From NCBI RefSeq assembly GCF_035934735.1, contig NZ_CP142396.1, forward strand, positions 1,860,001 to 1,924,000: a DNA stretch of 64,000 nucleotides, in the 5' to 3' direction. Source of the DNA: Sedimentibacter sp. MB31-C6 (GTDB lineage Bacteria > Bacillota > Clostridia > Tissierellales > Sedimentibacteraceae). The translations under genes were made by a program, and so were the position numbers. This document shows positions 61,900 through 64,000 of this stretch, piece by piece. Numbering within the stretch: position 1 is the stretch's first letter; every line of letters starts with the position of its first letter. The notes under the pieces are model-generated. The model did no database searches and was not told the origin of the DNA. It saw only the letters and a program-made list of their open reading frames with translations.

Positions 61900-64000
61900 A
61901 AATAAAAATTAAAATAAAGACATTACTACTTCTTATAGTTATATTCGTAATTACTTATATCTGGGCTATTCCTACAGCAACTCTTAGTATTGCTAATTAT
62001 CTTGAAAAAAAGAACTCAGACAAAGCATTCCTTTTTTTTGAAAAATATGCTTCATATCCTACCACATCAAATATAAAGGGAGGGTATCTTTACGTAAATA
62101 ACCTTATAGAAAGTTTTTCTAAGTATACAATCTTTTTTAATGGATGGGGTGGAGGAGAAGATACAAGTCCTGAAAATATTACAAAAGCTAAAAGTTTACT
62201 TGAAGATGTTATGAAGGAAAACCCTGATAATGAAAGCGAAAAAGAATATTATATAGATTCCTATAAAATGCTTCTTGACTTGGCAATTGCTACAGGTGAT
62301 GTTGATTTGCTTCAAAAGTGGATTTCATTTGGACAAAAATCAAAAGAAGAAAAAATAATTTATACAGCTGATATTTATAATGCATTCTTATTTCATGTAA
62401 ATGGAGATAGAGAAAGTGCTGAGAAAATAATTGAGATATATGATAATCAATACCCAACTGATACAATGTTTGATATATTAAAAGCTGAAATAGCCACTTT
62501 TGATGGAAATTATGAAGAAGCCGAAGGATTATATGATAACGTAAATAAAACACATTGGCAATTAAGGGAAAAAAATCCTTTTGGTTCAGGAAGATATTAT
62601 GATAGAAGCTTTTGGTTTGAAAGAGTAATGAATGATTTCAAAGGTGATAATAAAATAAGAGGTACGGTAACCTATGAGGGAAAACCAATGGCTTTTGTTC
62701 AAATATATGTGCAAGAAGCAGACGGAGGATTCAGTAGCGGTGGAGAAAATTATATTGGAATTACAGATGAAAGCGGGAAATTTGAAACCTTAGGTCTTAA
62801 AGATGGAGTTTATAATATTGGAATTGGTGTAGATGGTTCACTTCTTACTAATAGGGTGCTTCAGCGTTCAAATTATAAACAATTTGAACTTAATGGAGAG
62901 GACGGAGAAATTCATTTTGTATTTAATAATACTCTAAAAGTAAAAACACCTGTCCATGGTGATAAAATTTCAGGAGATGAATTCACAGTTTCTTGGGACG
63001 AAGTAGAAGGAGCAAAATATTATACAGTTGAACCGGTTATATTTTCAGAACCATATGGAAAAAGTGGCAGTAGTTTTCGCTCACCTGTTATGGATAAGAA
63101 TGGCGAAACTCAATTTACAGATACTTCAGCTACATTTAGTATAGAATCCTTAAAGGAACAGCCAAGCGGACTAACTTTTGAGGGAGAAGAAATGCTGCTT
63201 GGTCCTCATGCCATACTTGGATTGTTTTTGCCTGGTGTTGAGTACCCCATAGTTGTAAATGCATATGATGAGAATTACAGCCTTATAACCAGCTCATTGC
63301 CATTAAGAACCTATTATGATGAGGTTCCAAGTATCACAGTGGAAGGTAAACTTACTGAAGGTGAAAATTTAATCCTTCAAAAAAAATATCCTGAAGCAAT
63401 AGAGTTTTATGAAAATAAACTTAAAGATAATCCTAAAGATTTAGAAAGCTTAAGATACCTTACAAAAATATACGGAATTGGTTGGAAAAAGGGAGAAAAA
63501 AATCTTGAAAGAGCAATAGAATTAGGATTAAGATATACTGACATTACTAAAAGTAATAAGTTATTCTATGAAATTCTTAAGGATATGGAATTAGGAGAAA
63601 TAAGGGAAAACAAAGATTTAGTGTATGCAACTTTAATGGAAGAAATGGAAAATATGGACGAATCAGGATACCGACTTTTAAGCAGATATTATATTGCCAT
63701 AGAAAACTGGGAAGGTGCAAGAGAAGCACTACAAAAATTCGAAAGCTATGTTCCGGATAATCTTTTTTATCTTAATATGTATTTTGGCAACTATATGGAG
63801 GCAATTGGAAATATCCAATCACAAACATTCTATAATGCAAAAATGTCAACTATTAAAATCAAAGATGCGCTAACAGCTCTTGAAAATAGCCCTCCTCAAT
63901 TTAGTGATAAACAGATATTTAATGATTTTTTATTAAAACTTACAAATGGTATACATCATGAAGAGGGCAAGAAACTTTATGACGAAACTGTGAAACAAAT
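61896..64000 (+). CDS. Large membrane-anchored TPR / carboxypeptidase-regulatory-like protein, 5' part
   Basis: The frame from ATG 61896 stays open to the window end, giving about 701 residues. It starts with an N-terminal membrane segment (TLLLLIVIFVITYIWAIPTA), then helical repeats with TPR-like form (AFLFFEKYASYP, AIEFYENKLKDNPKDLESLR) and, near 250-330, a beta domain of the carboxypeptidase-regulatory type (GTVTYEGKPMAFVQIYVQEA, GKFETLGLKDGVYNIGIGV) followed by a fibronectin-like region. It overlaps the anti-sigma gene by four bases, so it belongs to the sigma operon. It faces outward and may be the sensor or the effector of that system. Confidence 0.75.
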   Translation, partial: MKIKIKIKTLLLLIVIFVITYIWAIPTATLSIANYLEKKNSDKAFLFFEKYASYPTTSNIKGGYLYVNNLIESFSKYTIFFNGWGGGEDTSPENITKAKSLLEDVMKENPDNESEKEYYIDSYKMLLDLAIATGDVDLLQKWISFGQKSKEEKIIYTADIYNAFLFHVNGDRESAEKIIEIYDNQYPTDTMFDILKAEIATFDGNYEEAEGLYDNVNKTHWQLREKNPFGSGRYYDRSFWFERVMNDFKGDNKIRGTVTYEGKPMAFVQIYVQEADGGFSSGGENYIGITDESGKFETLGLKDGVYNIGIGVDGSLLTNRVLQRSNYKQFELNGEDGEIHFVFNNTLKVKTPVHGDKISGDEFTVSWDEVEGAKYYTVEPVIFSEPYGKSGSSFRSPVMDKNGETQFTDTSATFSIESLKEQPSGLTFEGEEMLLGPHAILGLFLPGVEYPIVVNAYDENYSLITSSLPLRTYYDEVPSITVEGKLTEGENLILQKKYPEAIEFYENKLKDNPKDLESLRYLTKIYGIGWKKGEKNLERAIELGLRYTDITKSNKLFYEILKDMELGEIRENKDLVYATLMEEMENMDESGYRLLSRYYIAIENWEGAREALQKFESYVPDNLFYLNMYFGNYMEAIGNIQSQTFYNAKMSTIKIKDALTALENSPPQFSDKQIFNDFLLKLTNGIHHEEGKKLYDETVKQ

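Overview
The window is low-GC, AT-rich DNA with tightly packed genes, strong AGGAGG-type ribosome binding sites, several TTG/GTG starts and many rho-independent terminators. It carries both dipicolinate synthase subunits (dpaA, dpaB) preceded by a SigK-like promoter, a cobalamin riboswitch on cobT, a two-cluster ferredoxin and radical SAM enzymes. Together these point to an endospore-forming, probably anaerobic, member of the Clostridia/Tissierellia. No rRNA, tRNA or CRISPR array was recognised.

Layout. (1) 1-12 kb is a defence island: an XRE-type regulator, a cytosine-C5 methyltransferase, an NgoFVII-like PLD-fold nuclease, Vsr, an LlaJI-like McrB/nuclease pair, then an orphan B3-like protein, two HTH-type proteins, and a PHP-SMC ATPase with a small overlapping partner. 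(2) 12-20 kb is scarred mobile DNA. Two short relics resembling the 3' end of a 23S rRNA uracil methyltransferase gene bracket a module holding a TetR regulator, a CmpB-like membrane protein, a deleted ftsH remnant, a GT8 glycosyltransferase and a frameshifted YwaF-like gene. Next come a tyrosine integrase, a three-unit repeat and an IS91-like fragment with a zinc-ribbon gene. (3) 20-36 kb holds small regulators with enzymes or exporters: TetR plus metallo-beta-lactamase fold, AraC plus DUF2000, a ferredoxin behind a consensus promoter with a palindromic operator, YoaP, MATE, a TrmO-UvrA-like fusion, AraC/GyrI and MerR regulators, and a flavinylated flavoprotein lipoprotein behind a MerR-type promoter. 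(4) 36-41 kb is a complete aspartate-to-dipicolinate locus (dpaA-dpaB, lysC and asd in the opposite direction, dapA). (5) 44-51 kb is a ribosome/RNA-polymerase antibiotic-resistance cluster: rifamycin phosphotransferase, AviRa-like and AviRb-like rRNA methyltransferases, a radical SAM protein and an RlmCD-like methyltransferase whose 3' end carries a decayed mobile-element extension. (6) 51-64 kb holds RhuM with a decayed NACHT ATPase, REP-like repeats, riboswitch-cobT, a B3/B4-domain protein, a DAACS symporter, a TipA-like MerR regulator with an internal start, a secreted BsuPI-like protein, and an ECF sigma / putative anti-sigma / large membrane-anchored repeat-protein operon that leaves the window.

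The most interesting items are the single-methyltransferase/two-nuclease restriction island, the PHP-SMC ATPase with its partner, the TrmO-TrmO-UvrA fusion and the rph-aviRa-aviRb cluster. Functions are read from motifs and family memory; no database search was run.
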